This document shows, one piece after another, positions 44,339-54,225 of a stretch of DNA of 64,000 nucleotides (position 1 is its first letter; every line of letters starts with the position of its first letter). Below the pieces are notes generated by a model. It did no database searches and was not told the origin of the DNA. It saw only the letters and a program-made list of their open reading frames with translations. Location of the stretch: NCBI RefSeq assembly GCF_963259705.1, contig NC_081851.1, forward strand, positions 16,466,145-16,530,144. Reading direction: 5' to 3'. Source of the stretch: Myotis daubentonii (taxonomy: Eukaryota; Chordata; Mammalia; Chiroptera; Vespertilionidae). The position numbers and the translations under genes were made by a program.

Positions 44339-44924
44339 GTAAGCATCTGTTTCATTAAAAGTTTTGTGAACAGTATGGTGACATTTGCTTGTATTTCTGT
44401 TATGTTTGGACTCTATGTCATAAACTCGCTTCTAAACAACATAGAGTACAGCCCAGGTGATGGGGTGTCAGGTCCTGTCACTTCTCTGGTACTCTAGTTC
44501 TTGAGGTCCCTTCCTTCCTCTCAGCCTCTCTCTCCCTTTCTCTGTCTGTGCCACTGACCTGTTACTCTGTCTGGAAGCTGAGTCCACACCCTTTTCCTTA
44601 CCGCTTTAGCAAATCTTGGTTTTGGTATGTTCTTCACTTTGTTCTGAGAGTGTCTTGGTCTGAGAAAAGATACGGCATATCGTGCTACTTTATTGTAACT
44701 TCTAGACATAAGCTGTCAAGTCCCATGAGTGGGATCGATTTCCACCTTGACATTCCTGATACGACGATTCTAGTGTGAAGCCATCAAGGTGAGCAGCAAG
44801 AGTACTAAGCCACATTGACTTCAGGGCCTCCTGATCCCATGTGTTCTCTGTGACCTGTCAACCTCTAGTATCGCCAGGTCCCTCAGCATTCCCTGCCAGC
44901 AGCCCGAAGGATCTTTAGAAAATG

Positions 44925-45240
44925 TCAATATGATCATGTCTCTTCTGAAAACTGACAGTGGTCTCCTATGGCCTTTATAAATGAGTCCCAAATCCTTAGC
45001 ATGTCCGTCCAGGCCCTCCATGGCCCGACCTTAGCTTCTTTTGCAGTCTTGTCTCTCCCTCACCCCTTTTCTGTGGTCACACTTTGAGATCCTCATTGGC
45101 ATCACACTCTGCCAGCCCAGCTTAGAGCTGTGCCATGCCCTGTATCCCAACGTCTCCCTCTGGAGTCCATGGAAGGCTGGTGTTCTTTCTGGCATCTCCC
45201 ATCTTTCCCCTGTCCTGCTCTCTGCTCCCATTGTTTTTTG
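44925..45240. repeat. L2-like LINE fragment (unit A)
   Basis: 'gatcatgtctcttctgaaaac', 'gtcccaaatccttagcatg' and 'ccaggccctccatggcccga' match the conserved L2 3' region. Copies occur at 54746-55061 (unit B), and the 3' part at 60884-61000 (unit C). Confidence 0.65.
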
Positions 45241-45871
45241 TTTGTGTTTTCGTGTTTGTTGTTGTTGTTTTTTTGCAATACCATGAAATGCTACACCCTT
45301 GTCCACCCTCAGGAGTTTTAAGGATCTCATTCAGTGTGGAAGCTGAGAATTATAAGCAGCAGAATAGTGATGAAGCTAACAGTAGGGACTCGTCTTTCTC
45401 ACAAAAGAACAAGTCCACAGGTAGGTGGATCCAATATTGAATTCAGCTGCTCAGTGATGTCAGGATAAGCTCCCAGCATCAAAGAGGGGGGAAAAATCCT
45501 CTCCTCGCTATTGTGCTTTATATCAGGGAGGAACTTAGTGTCTCAGAAATCAACTATGAGACTCTTGTGTGAACCCTTGGGAAGAACGGTCCGAATTGCA
45601 AGAGACAAGGGGCAGTTTAGTGTCAAACTGCTCCTGAAGGAGGTGCCTCAGCCCAGGAGGAGGTGGTGAGGGGAAGGGCAGTGGGCACATGTGGGATGGT
45701 GAGCTTCCTGTTTCTACTGTGATCACTAAGGGCTCCGTACATTTCTTCTGTGTGGACTTGTTGAGGAAAGGTATCCCGAGATTCAGGGATGACTGTTTCA
45801 CAACGGTTGCCTAGTGTTTTGAAGTACCCTGTCTCATAGGGTCCATATTATCCACATAGAACTGGTTAAAC

Positions 45872-46110
45872 ATATATGTTTTTATTGATCTCAGAGAGAG
45901 GAAGGGAAAGGGAACAGAGAGAGCAGGGGGTGGGGGTAGGGGAGGTGAGGAGGCTGGGGAAGGGGAGAGAGAAACATCAATGATGAGAGAGCATCATCGG
46001 TCCCATAGCCCCTAGCGCGCAACCCTGGTACGGGCCCTGACTGGGAATGAAACGGGGATCTCTTGGTTCTGGGGTCCACGCTCAAGCACTGAGCCACGCC
46101 AGCCCGGCAG
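45872..46110 (-). repeat. Ves SINE (unit A)
   Basis: Reverse, GA-rich tail, 'tctcttggttctggggtcca' head variant. Orthologous copies in unit B (55693) and unit C (61622) show it predates all three units. Confidence 0.92.
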
Positions 46111-46461
46111 CCACATATCAATTTAAAATGAATTTTTTTTTAATTCTAATTTAGTAAAACTTAAAATTCACTGAGACATTTAGGTTTCTCTTGTTGGGTA
46201 CCTGAGGAGTGTTGGCTTGGTGTATTGACCAGCTAGCTGGTTTGCCTTGAAAGCAAATATGAAATGAAAGAAAGGAAATGTTTCTCCCCTCAGAGCAAGA
46301 GTGCTGCTCACATGAGAACGATGAGCTTTGGATGATTGGGCCACAGCACTGAATGGATCCCTCTTGCACAGCCTGCCTCCTTTTGAAATACTCACCAGTG
46401 GCATTCCTTTGTCCTTTCTGCTTAGAATTTTCTGACATGGTGGTTTTCGTTTCAATTATAG

Positions 46462-46583
46462 ATTGTTCCAGTGGTGGTGTCAGTGAACTATGGCCCCTCC
46501 GGTAGAACCAGGGCTGCGTACCTTGTTTCCCTACCGTCCTGTTCCAGTGGAACCATTGCCTCTCCCTAAGCTGAGTTTGACTG
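46462..46583 (+). pseudogene. ANAPC1: ANAPC1-like exon, copy A, with shared nonsense codon
   Basis: Acceptor 'ttcaattatag' and donor CTG|gtgagt are intact. After CQ a TGA (46484-46486) replaces human Arg (CQRTMALPVG). Then TMAPPVEPGLRTLFPYRP and VPVEPLPLPKLSLTG parallel the human exon. Identical TGA in copies B and C. It lies 2.1 kb after the exon at 44247, although about ten human exons separate them. Confidence 0.92.
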
Positions 46584-46860
46584 GTGAGTTAAATTCTGGG
46601 CTCATGGAGGAAGGGAAATGATTCAGGAAGTGTTTAGTGGGGGGAGTTGTTTTGAGTTACTCCTGTTGCAACCAAGCAATGCTCTTGCTATCCCTAGTGA
46701 TTTTAAGTATGGTTGAGAGCTAGTCTACTGGTTGTTTCTGGCCAAATGGCAAATCCAGCTAAATGGCGAGGGAAGTAGAATGCCCCCCATTAAGTAATTT
46801 TTCCTTTCATGAGACCATTTCAAGAGACAAATTGGCACTTGGGAAAGTTTAGAAAGATAT

Positions 46861-47087
46861 GATTGAGTCTGGCCAGTGTTTCACGGTGGTTGAGCGTCCG
46901 CCTGTGAAGCAGGCAGGAGTGCACAGTTGGTTTGATTCCGGGTCAGGGCACAGGCCCGGGATGCAGACTGGATCACCAATAGGGGTCATGAAGGAGGAAA
47001 CCGATCAATGCTTCTCTCTCATGGTTTACGTTTCTGTCTCGCCCTTTCTCCCTCCCTGAAATCAATCAAAGTGTATTTTTTAAAATA
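46861..47087 (+). repeat. Ves SINE (unit A)
   Basis: 'tctggccagtgtttcacgg', 'ggtttgattccgggtcaggg', 'gaaatcaatcaaagtgtattt' tail. The same insertion is in unit B at 56682. Confidence 0.93.
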
Positions 47088-47096
47088 TATACTGAG

Positions 47097-47300
47097 TCTA
47101 GCCTCAGCTGATGGGGCTCATTGGATGGGCATCTCCCCTTGCACTGAAAGGTTTCCGGATCGGTTCCCAGGGAGGGCACGTGGCAGGGTTTTGCGGTCAA
47201 TTCCATGGCGGGGGTGGGCAGGAGGCGGCTGGTGCACCTCTCATCTATGTTCTCTGCCTCTCCCTTCCTCTCTCCACTGTCTATCTATATATTGGAGGTA
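47097..47300 (+). repeat. Ves SINE, old (unit A)
   Basis: 'ctagcctcagctgatggggc', 'gatcggttcccagggaggg', 'ggcaggaggcggctggtgc' and a CT-rich tail. Same insertion in unit B at 56918. Confidence 0.85.
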
Positions 47301-47502
47301 TGATCCTTGTGTCAACCAGAACCTATACATAAAGCAAAATGAGAAGAAACTGTCACTTCTAGTAGTTTCACTTCTGACAGTTCACTAGTGTGAACATTTT
47401 GGTGTATATATTTCCAGACTTTATTTCCCGATTTTATCAGTGTATACGTAGTTATCAGAAGAAATTAAATGTTTCAAAACTTATTTTAAAACTGTATTAT
47501 AG

Positions 47503-47722
47503 CCGAAACCGGTTTGGCTCAGTGGATAGAGCGTCGGCCTGCGGACTGAAGGGTCCCAGGTTCGATTCCGGTCAAGGGCATGTACCTGGGTTGCGGGCAC
47601 ATCCCCAGTGGGAGGTGTGCGGGAGGCAGCTACTCGATGTTTCTCTCATCATCGATGTTTCTAACTCTCTATCTCTCTCCTTTCCTCTCTGTAAAAAATC
47701 AATAAAATATATTTTTTAAAAA
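47503..47722 (+). repeat. Ves SINE, young, with target duplication (unit A)
   Basis: Near-consensus element, 'ggctcagtggatagagcgtc' to 'tcaataaaatatattttt'. Target duplication 'aactgtattata' on both sides (47490 and 47726). Present at the same site in unit B. Confidence 0.98.
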
Positions 47723-47976
47723 AAACTGTATTATACAGTGAGCACCTTCCATGTCAGCATATATGTGTACATGTGTGTGTGTGTGTGTGTGTATGTATGG
47801 AATTATGTATATGTACATGAGAAGACATGGTCTACACGTGTTTTTAATAAACAACCTTATTTAATCAAAAGGAGTATTTAACTTAATGGGACATAGTCTA
47901 CATAAATAGGTAGATACTTTTAGAAATTATCCTTATTTACTATTATAAATGTACAGTTGGGATGTATTCCTCTGAA

Positions 47977-48176
47977 TTATTTAAGATAATCGCCTAGAAC
48001 TCTTCTGACAGCACGAGAGAAGGCTTCCAGCGCAGCCAGTAGCTGGCTCCATAATGGCTTCAGGTACTGCCTCGGGCCAGGCCTGGCCAGGGCAGTGCCT
48101 CTGGTTGGACCAGGCTCTGGCCCCTGAGCAGACCCTTCCTCTGCCTCAGGAGAGCTCTGGAGCTCTGGGCGTGGAC
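47977..48176 (-). CDS. RALGDS-like copy A, terminal exon f with stop
   Basis: 200 nt on minus. Acceptor 'tcctgctccag'; two bases complete Gly (G|GT) from exon e. Then 65 residues: PRPELQSSPEAEEGSAQGPE and GPTRGTALARPGPRQYLKP, then LWSQLLAALEAFSRAVRRVL and GDYLK, to TAA at 47977-47979. The Pro/Glu-rich start resembles the low-complexity linker after the RALGDS N-terminal domain. The rest is not RalGDS-like and replaces the catalytic RasGEF (CDC25) and RA domains. A polyadenylation site was not pinned down. Confidence 0.7.
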
Positions 48177-48326
48177 CTGGAGCAGGAGAAAGAGACAGAT
48201 TGACTCACACTCCTGGCTTTCCTGTGACTTAGTGCAGACAGGAAAGATGCCACCGCCTTTAAGGGAACTCCAGCCCATGAGCCTGCCCTCCCCCGATGAT
48301 CTGCCCAGATGATCATTCCGCCTCAC

Positions 48327-48517
48327 CTTGTTGAGTTGCCTTAGTGGGCTCAAGGTACTGCAGCGCCAACCATAGATTTTGGGCGTGGCCCACCAGGTGT
48401 GAGGCGGGGGAGTTGACGGGCACCAAGGCCTGCTCTACCTCGAAGCAGGCGAAAGGAAGGGGCTGCCCCAAACCCTGGACGTGGTCCAGCCAGGTCCCCA
48501 CCATCGCAGCAAAGGCC
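48327..48517 (-). CDS. RALGDS-like copy A, exon e
   Basis: 191 nt on minus, completing Lys (AA|G), then 63 codons plus G. Acceptor 'cctctccccag'; donor CAAG|gtgagg. Peptide AFAAMVGTWLDHVQGLGQPL, PFACFEVEQALVPVNSP and HLVGHAQNLWLALQYLEPT align with the end of the RALGDS REM domain (ISSILGTWLDQYSEDFCQPP, DFPCLKQLVAYV, RRAHLLLAQLEHSEP). Three differences from copy B are all synonymous. Confidence 0.85.
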
Positions 48518-49173
48518 CTGGGGAGAGGCAGGTGGGCAGCAGAGTCTGAGTCCTGGTGTTTCCTTCCACTCTGCCCTCCCATGGCACACTTGTTTAGATC
48601 TGAGCCTCTGTGCAGGCCCCCCTTGCCCACCCAGGGGACAGCCCCATGCCACCGCCGGCCTCTGTGTGGCTGTCCTGGTTGTAGCAGTTGTGGGATCCAG
48701 CAGGTTCAACATGGAGTCTGTGTCAGACTCTTCTTCCCACTGGCAGCTCTCCTGAAGGTCCAGTGCACTGCCCACCCCCACCCTCCAGGCCCTGGGCATC
48801 TGGGCTGAGGACTGAGACAGACTTGTGAGCAGCCTGCTCACCACAGTCCTGTTCTGAGACTGGCCACCGTGGTCAGGGGAGATGGATATGGAGGGGGCAG
48901 GCAGAGCGGGGTGGGTCTGTGGGGGGTGGGAGGGGACTGTGAGGGACAACTCAGCACAGCGTCCCCTCTGGGTCTACAAGGCCCGGGACCCCACCCACTG
49001 TCATCTTTGACTCCTATCCTCCTGGAATAGAAGACTCCAGAGCCCAGGCCTTTCTTGGGAATTAGATGATGTATAAGATTAGGGTTCTGCCAGGCACTCT
49101 CCACCCTCCACCAACCACAGTCCCCACAATGCTGACTCTGGGGGCCCTCCCTCTGGATCCGGAGACCACTCAC

Positions 49174-49245
49174 TTTATGACTTGGTCCTGCGGTGTGTCA
49201 GCCCGGGCATTGTAAGCAGGTGTGCCTCCAGATGGAAAAATCACT
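49174..49245 (-). CDS. RALGDS-like copy A, exon d
   Basis: 72 nt on minus, completing Arg (AG|A) then VIFPSGGTPAYNARADTPQD and QVIK, parallel to RALGDS YGCILPYSDEDGGPQDQLK. Donor AAA|gtgagt. The acceptor (gcgatcag) has a weak pyrimidine tract, the weakest junction of the set. Identical in copy B. Confidence 0.75.
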
Positions 49246-49828
49246 CTGATCGCATCAGCCCTGATGGATGGTGGACACGACCTGCGAATGATGGACAGCA
49301 TGACTGCTGGACTCATTGCCCAGAACTGAGGCCCACGGATTGTGTCTGTTTCATTCCTTGAGTCAGGCTAAGTGTCTCCAAAAGTGCGTGCACATTTTTG
49401 AGTAAAGAAACTCCAACCAGAAGCATGCCATACATCTGAGTGGGCCTGGGCCCCTGCTCTCCCCAGAAATCCCCAGTGTGGTCCACTAAGGACCAGGACC
49501 GGCTAGGTGAAATCTCACACTGCTTAACAGGTTGCTTTGCATGTGCTTTTCCAACCTCCGATGCCACAGGCCGCTGATGGGTGTGTCAGAGTTCTTTCCG
49601 TGGGACAGAGTGAAAGAATTGCCACCAACAACCGCCGCACATCCAGCTACCCTGTCTGCAGAGCCAGGGAGCAGGTGAGACCTTCCATGGCTTGTCCCCA
49701 CAGCAGTGCTATGAGGTTTCCCCCCCAGCAGCCCACTTTTCAGAGGAGCTACCTTAGACTCGGGAAGATGTGGTGACATTTTCATGCCTCACAGCTAGCA
49801 GTGGGCAGAGTCACGAGTGTGTGCTCAC

Positions 49829-50007
49829 CTAGTTAGAAGCTCGTCCAGGAACCGTTGGGCTCTGGAGCAGGCCAGCGTGGAGACGTGGGGGACGATTCCC
49901 CCCGGGAAAGCTGGTACCATGGCCATGGCCACCTTCTCCGAGGTGCCTTCCTGGAGGGCCTGCATCCTGCAGGACTCATGCAGGTTACCAGTTCGCTCAG
50001 CTGCACA
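49829..50007 (-). CDS. RALGDS-like copy A, exon c (REM domain)
   Basis: RALGDS activates the small GTPases RalA/B. Its N-terminal REM (RasGEF-N) domain supports the catalytic CDC25 domain. This exon of 179 nt on minus reads CAAERTGNLHESCRMQAL, QEGTSEKVAMAMVPAFPGG and IVPHVSTLACSRAQRFLDEL, aligned with human ALNLYETCKVRTVKAGTLEK and LVEHLVPAFQGSDLSYVTIF. About five residues of the CTYRAFTTTQQVL stretch are deleted in frame. Acceptor 'tctcccacccag'; donor ACTAG|gtgagc. Chain: a or b (37 codons each), c, d, e, f are all phase-compatible and stop-free, predicting about 250-287 residues plus an unseen first exon. It is identical in copy B. Confidence 0.85.
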
Positions 50008-50324
50008 CTGGGTGGGAGAAGGAAGGATATCCATGTCAGTGGCATGACCGTGAATCCCACAAGGATGGAGGTTTGGAGCTCAGTCGGGAGGTCCCAGCCC
50101 CATTGTGAAGAGTGCAAGAGGAGGGACAGGAATGCCCCAGCAGGACGAGGTTCTAGGTCTTCAAAGTGCCACTGAAGTCCCGTACATGTTCATACAATTG
50201 ACACCTTCTCAGCATCTCTCCCCCCATCCCCGCCCCACCCCCCCGCCGCCTTTCCTTTAGCTGAGGATCAACCAACCTCCTTGTAGTAATAGTGTATATG
50301 AAGAGCCCGGCCCTGTGAGTCCCA

Positions 50325-50440
50325 ATGAAAGGTCCTTGTTATAGAGATGAGAACACAGAGGCTTAGGAAATATCAGATACCTGCTCAAGGGCATGCAGGT
50401 CAGAACTGGGTACTGTCCTGCATGACATTCCTTCTCAGGT
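50325..50440 (+). repeat. MIR SINE (unit A)
   Basis: 'tagagatgagaacacagagg', 'gctcaagggcatgcaggtc', 'agaactgggtactgtcctg' follow the MIR 3' core. The copy in unit B is at about 60145-60250. Confidence 0.7.
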
Positions 50441-51007
50441 ACCGGGGACTTTCCTGCTACTGACATGGTTGGAAAGGGTGTGGGAACGTTGTCCCTCCCC
50501 AGCGTGGGAAAAGTGTACACGGTATATATGGCCTGTGAAAGCCTTTGACTTCAAAAGAGCAAGTTATGTTGTATCCTTTTACATTAAAGGGCATTTTAAG
50601 ACCCTCATTTTGGAGATGGCAGATTCCGCAAGGTGGCAAGTGCCTGGAGACTGCAGATGGGAGAAAGGCGATCACGGGGCAGGAATCTGACCAGAGGACT
50701 CGGGGAGGAGCTAATCCATGTGGTGGGTGTAAAGTGACAGGTGCCTCAGTGTCCCCATGAGGCAATTGCCAGGGACGGAACACTGTGTTTGAGTTGGACA
50801 CCTTGACGTCGGCCAGGTGACAATTTCAGTGAATGAGATTTCCCGGGCCAGGCTGGGAGCAAGGCAGCAGCCATCATCAGAAACTGCTGGTGACAACGTC
50901 CCTGCCACAGCCCTTTGGGTTTGGAATCTGCCTGCAGCCGTTCAAATTTTACACGTGCTCGTCCTTCCCCCAGCAGTGGGCGTCCATCTCCAGCTGGGGA
51001 CGTTATA

Positions 51008-51391
51008 TGTCCTGTGGTCAGAATTGTGTACCCCTAATCCCATGACTTTGCAACCCCTCGAACTTGATTATGTGTCTGCATTTGAGTTTTAGTCTTCAAG
51101 CAAGTCATTCAGGTGACGTGAATTCAGTGGTGTGGGTCTTCATCGAATCTGACCAGTGTCCTTAGAAGAGGAGGGGAGGACACGTGGCAGTGCAGAGGGG
51201 AGTCCATGTGACACACAGAGAGAAGACAGCCATCTACAAGCTGAGGAGCAACCCCCTCAGGAGATACCAGCCCCACTGACAGCACCATCTCTCACTTCTA
51301 GCCTCCGGAATTGTGAGGAAATGAATGTCTGCTGTTAACACCACCCAGTGTGGCCCTATGTTATGGCAGCGCAAGCAAGCAACCTAACACA
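51008..51391 (+). repeat. MaLR (MLT1-like) LTR, complete
   Basis: TGTCCTGTGGTCAGAATTGTG at the 5' end, 'gtccttagaagaggagggg', 'gagaagacagccatctacaa', 'tctagcctccggaattgtg', 'ttatggcagcgcaagcaag', ending near 'aacctaacaca'. An ancient ERVL-MaLR LTR. The right edge of the tandem duplication cuts it at about 51088; unit B keeps only the first part. Confidence 0.8.
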
Positions 51392-51857
51392 GTCCGTTCC
51401 AACACACATCAGTGTTCCGGGCAGCACTGCTGACATGGCAGCTGAACTGCATTAGGCCCATGTCCATCAGCACTGAAAGGCCGCATCGCTGGGCAAACGA
51501 CCTCCCCGACTGGACCAGGTCTGCAAGGACAGTGGAGCTGAGTGCTCCAGAGGATACGTGGCAAGTGTAGTTTAAGCAACACAAACAGCGAAATGCCCAA
51601 GTGCTCATGGTCCACTGTGAAGTCACAGGACATTTCTCTCTCTGATATTGCTACAAATATGTGAGGAGCGTCTCTCTACCGTCCCATGTAGCTGGAGGGG
51701 GGCGTGGGGGTCCGCATTTCTTTGTCTTGGGGCTGTGGGACACTAGGGAGAGTCCTGGGAGGGTGCCCGGGGAGTCCCCAGATTTGAGTGTGGGTTCTGG
51801 GCACTGCCAGGTTGTGTTGAGGTTGTGGGTGTAGAGACCCTCGAGGCCAGCTCTCAC

Positions 51858-51968
51858 CTCAGACAGGCACTGGTCTGTGTCGTCAGCCTGGTGCACCTGC
51901 ACCCTGACCCCGTAGGTGGTGTAGTCGGGTCCATGGGCCAGCACCTCAATGATGTCCTCCTTGGAGCT
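51858..51968 (-). CDS. RALGDS-like 5' exon b (37 codons)
   Basis: 111 nt, phase 0 to 0, donor GAG|gtgaga. Peptide SSKEDIIEVLAHGPDYTTYG, VRVQVHQADDTDQCLSE aligns with the 37-codon human RALGDS exon beginning SSTQEIGEELINGVIYS. The acceptor is ctttgtag. It is homologous to the exon at 52674-52784. Both lie between the duplicated units. Because it is symmetric, it can be spliced to exon c with or without the other. Confidence 0.82.
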
Positions 51969-52673
51969 CTACAAAGACAGAGTGGGTACTGAGCCAGGAG
52001 GCATCAGGAACCTTCCACCCAATCTGTGGTCCTGTGTCATGGCAGACCTAGTCTGTGAGGAAACAGTGAGGATGTTCCTGGCAGCCCTGCTGAGCTAGCA
52101 ACAATTGATTTGTGTCAAGGTGGAGCCACAATGAAAGCCTGAACCACTGAGGAAAACTCTGTCCTTGTTGGGATGATATGGAGTTGGGTCAGGCCACAGC
52201 TCCTGAGCTGGCCATGCTGCAATGGTTTGTCGTCCTCTGTGAGGTGATAGGTTGCAGAGAAAAGTATTCAAGACCTTAATCCCTTCCTATGCCCCTAACC
52301 CTACCCCCCCCGCTTCCCCCCTCTTTTTTTTCTTTTTTAAATACACAGCACTATCAAGTGGGATGATGTGTAAGGCTTGGAGAAAGCCTACAAGGACAGT
52401 CGGGCTGGGGCTGGTCCACACGATACTTGGGGCAGGGAGCTCTTCAGTTGAAAGGAGCATGAGGCAAAGAGAGCAACAGATGCCTTCTCTCTGATCCCAA
52501 GAAGCACAGGAAGAAAGACTGCTTTCCTCCCCTACCAGGGAGCTGGTCGGGAGGACTGAAGGTACAGATCACTTTGGGAGTGGGCTTGTGAGAACTTTGA
52601 GGCCCCAGATTTGAGTCTGACTTCTGGTCCCACCCCAGTCACCTCAGGGTCCTGGGTGTGGGCCAGCTCTCAC

Positions 52674-52784
52674 CTCAGTTTGGCACTGGACGGTTCTCCT
52701 GTCCTGACGCACTTGTCCTTCGTACCCGTTGAGGGCATACGTGAACCTGTCAGCCAGCTCCTCGAAGCTGCCCTTGTTGGAGCT
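52674..52784 (-). CDS. RALGDS-like 5' exon a (37 codons)
   Basis: 111 nt, phase 0 to 0. Acceptor 'gtctttgcag', donor GAG|gtgaga. Peptide SSNKGSFEELADRFTYALNG, YEGQVRQDRRTVQCQTE is homologous to human SSTQEIGEELINGVIYSISL and to exon b 0.7 kb away. The intronic flanks of a and b are also alike ('cagctctcacctcag' and 'gagctctgcaaagacagag'), showing a local duplication of exon plus flank. The exon carrying the start codon was not found upstream. Confidence 0.82.
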
Positions 52785-53133
52785 CTGCAAAGACAGAGCC
52801 CGCTACCGTGCCAGGAGGCATCAGGGGCCCCGGGCATTACCAGTGGGGAAGATGCCCACCACCCATTCTGCTCCCCAGATCAGGCAGAGAGGGGCATCTG
52901 CAAAGACCTCCAGGCAGGGAGTGAAGTTGATGACCCCTTGAGCACCCCTGCGATTTAACAAGTGGGTAGCAGAGCTTCGACCCCAGCACTCAGCTTCCCT
53001 TCCTGTGAGCCATGACCTGGGCAGTGAACGTGACACACCCTCCAACACCCTCCAGACTTCTGACACTTACCAACCTGCTCCTGAGCCCAGGATGAGCATC
53101 CCTCATTCCCCGCTTCCTTCCCCTCACCATCCC

Positions 53134-53181
<48 letters not shown>

Positions 53182-54225
53182 GATGAGGGGTAAGAGGTGT
53201 GGGGCTCCCCAGGTGTGACCCCTAATTGACGCCCAAGTGTGAGCTGAAAGGGCCTGCCCTTGGTTACCTGTGTGTGCCTCGTGCCAGAGGGCGAGGGGTA
53301 TTGGTGGTGGCGCTTGCGCCTGTTTCCCCAGCAACAGAAACATCTCTTACCCTGGGCTTTCTTCTGCCCAGAGCGTCGGAAGAACGGGAAGCAACAGAGA
53401 GACATCCTGGTGTCCTGACCTTCTCCTCTCAAGTGAGCTGGAAAGGCAGTTGTCTCTAGAATGTGGGTACCTGGTTACCACGGTTCCCATTTCTGTTGGG
53501 GATCTGTCCCCAGTGAAGTGAGGTCACCCCTTCAAGGTTCCATGACCTGTGCCCCTTCCTCCAATCAGGGCCACCCAAAGGCCCCTCTGGGCTGCTGACC
53601 TCTCAACTTCCTGGCCCATGTTATCTCCATACCTGTCTACAAGCATCCAACACAGCCCTCCCCCCACGCTCCCTGGGAAGAAGGAGGCCCCCGGTTTGGG
53701 GGGAGAAAGCCGAGTTCACACCTCCTTTTTCTTAGGTGTTCTGTGCCCTGGGGGAAGTCTCTGTGCCTCTCTGGGCCTCCCCAGACTCCCAAGCTGCCCA
53801 GTGAGGATGATGCTAGGCACCATTTCCCTAGGAAGTCATCAGGTGCAGATGGGACAAGGCCCCTAACAGCTGTGGGCTGGTATCCCATGAATCTGGTACA
53901 CAAACCTAGAGGTGGAAGATGACAAGAACAAGTGGCACACAGCATGAAACACTAGACAAAAGAGCCCTGGGCCCAGCCTGTGATCTCAGGGAAGTCACTG
54001 CACATGTGCGCCTCATTTTCAAGTCTGTACCTTTAAGGGTTTGCAATGACAGGAAATTCAGATAGGGTCACCCACTGGCCTAAAACCTCACCGTGGTCTC
54101 TTGTTATAAACTTAGCCTCAGACAAGTGCCTCATGTGGGTCCAAGCCTTAGGGGCCTTCACAGTGGCTTCGAGTGAGTCCAGCCTCCTGGTGGGAACATC
54201 CTTGTGTGTCTGCTGAGTGCTCAGG
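52785..54225. other. Spacer between duplication units
   Basis: Upstream of the RALGDS-like 5' exon a on minus. It contains the (CA)n tract and a MIR-like piece near 53950-54060 (minus). An initiator exon for the RALGDS-like gene would be expected here or beyond, but none is identified. Confidence 0.4.
53135..53179. repeat. (CA)n microsatellite
   Basis: About 22 CA units. The Cys/Val runs in open frames across it are artefacts. Confidence 0.98.

Larger units (their letters stand above)
44423..51088 (+). repeat. Segmental duplication unit A (about 6.67 kb)
   Basis: Matches 54226-60883 in the same orientation at very high identity by eye. The offset is 9803 at the left edge, then 9821 after a 'gtgtgtgtgcgcgtc' insertion in unit B, and 9823 near the right. 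It contains an ANAPC1-like exon (plus), RALGDS-like exons c-f (minus), an L2 piece and four Ves SINEs. The right edge falls inside a MaLR LTR. Confidence 0.97.

Noticed and set aside
48350..48949. 199-codon minus frame overlapping RALGDS-like exon e (and its unit B copy)
   Set aside because: It reads exon e in the wrong frame and continues through the intron; the RALGDS similarity is in a different frame.
52955..53343. Cys/Val repeat proteins over the (CA)n tract
   Set aside because: Translation of a microsatellite.
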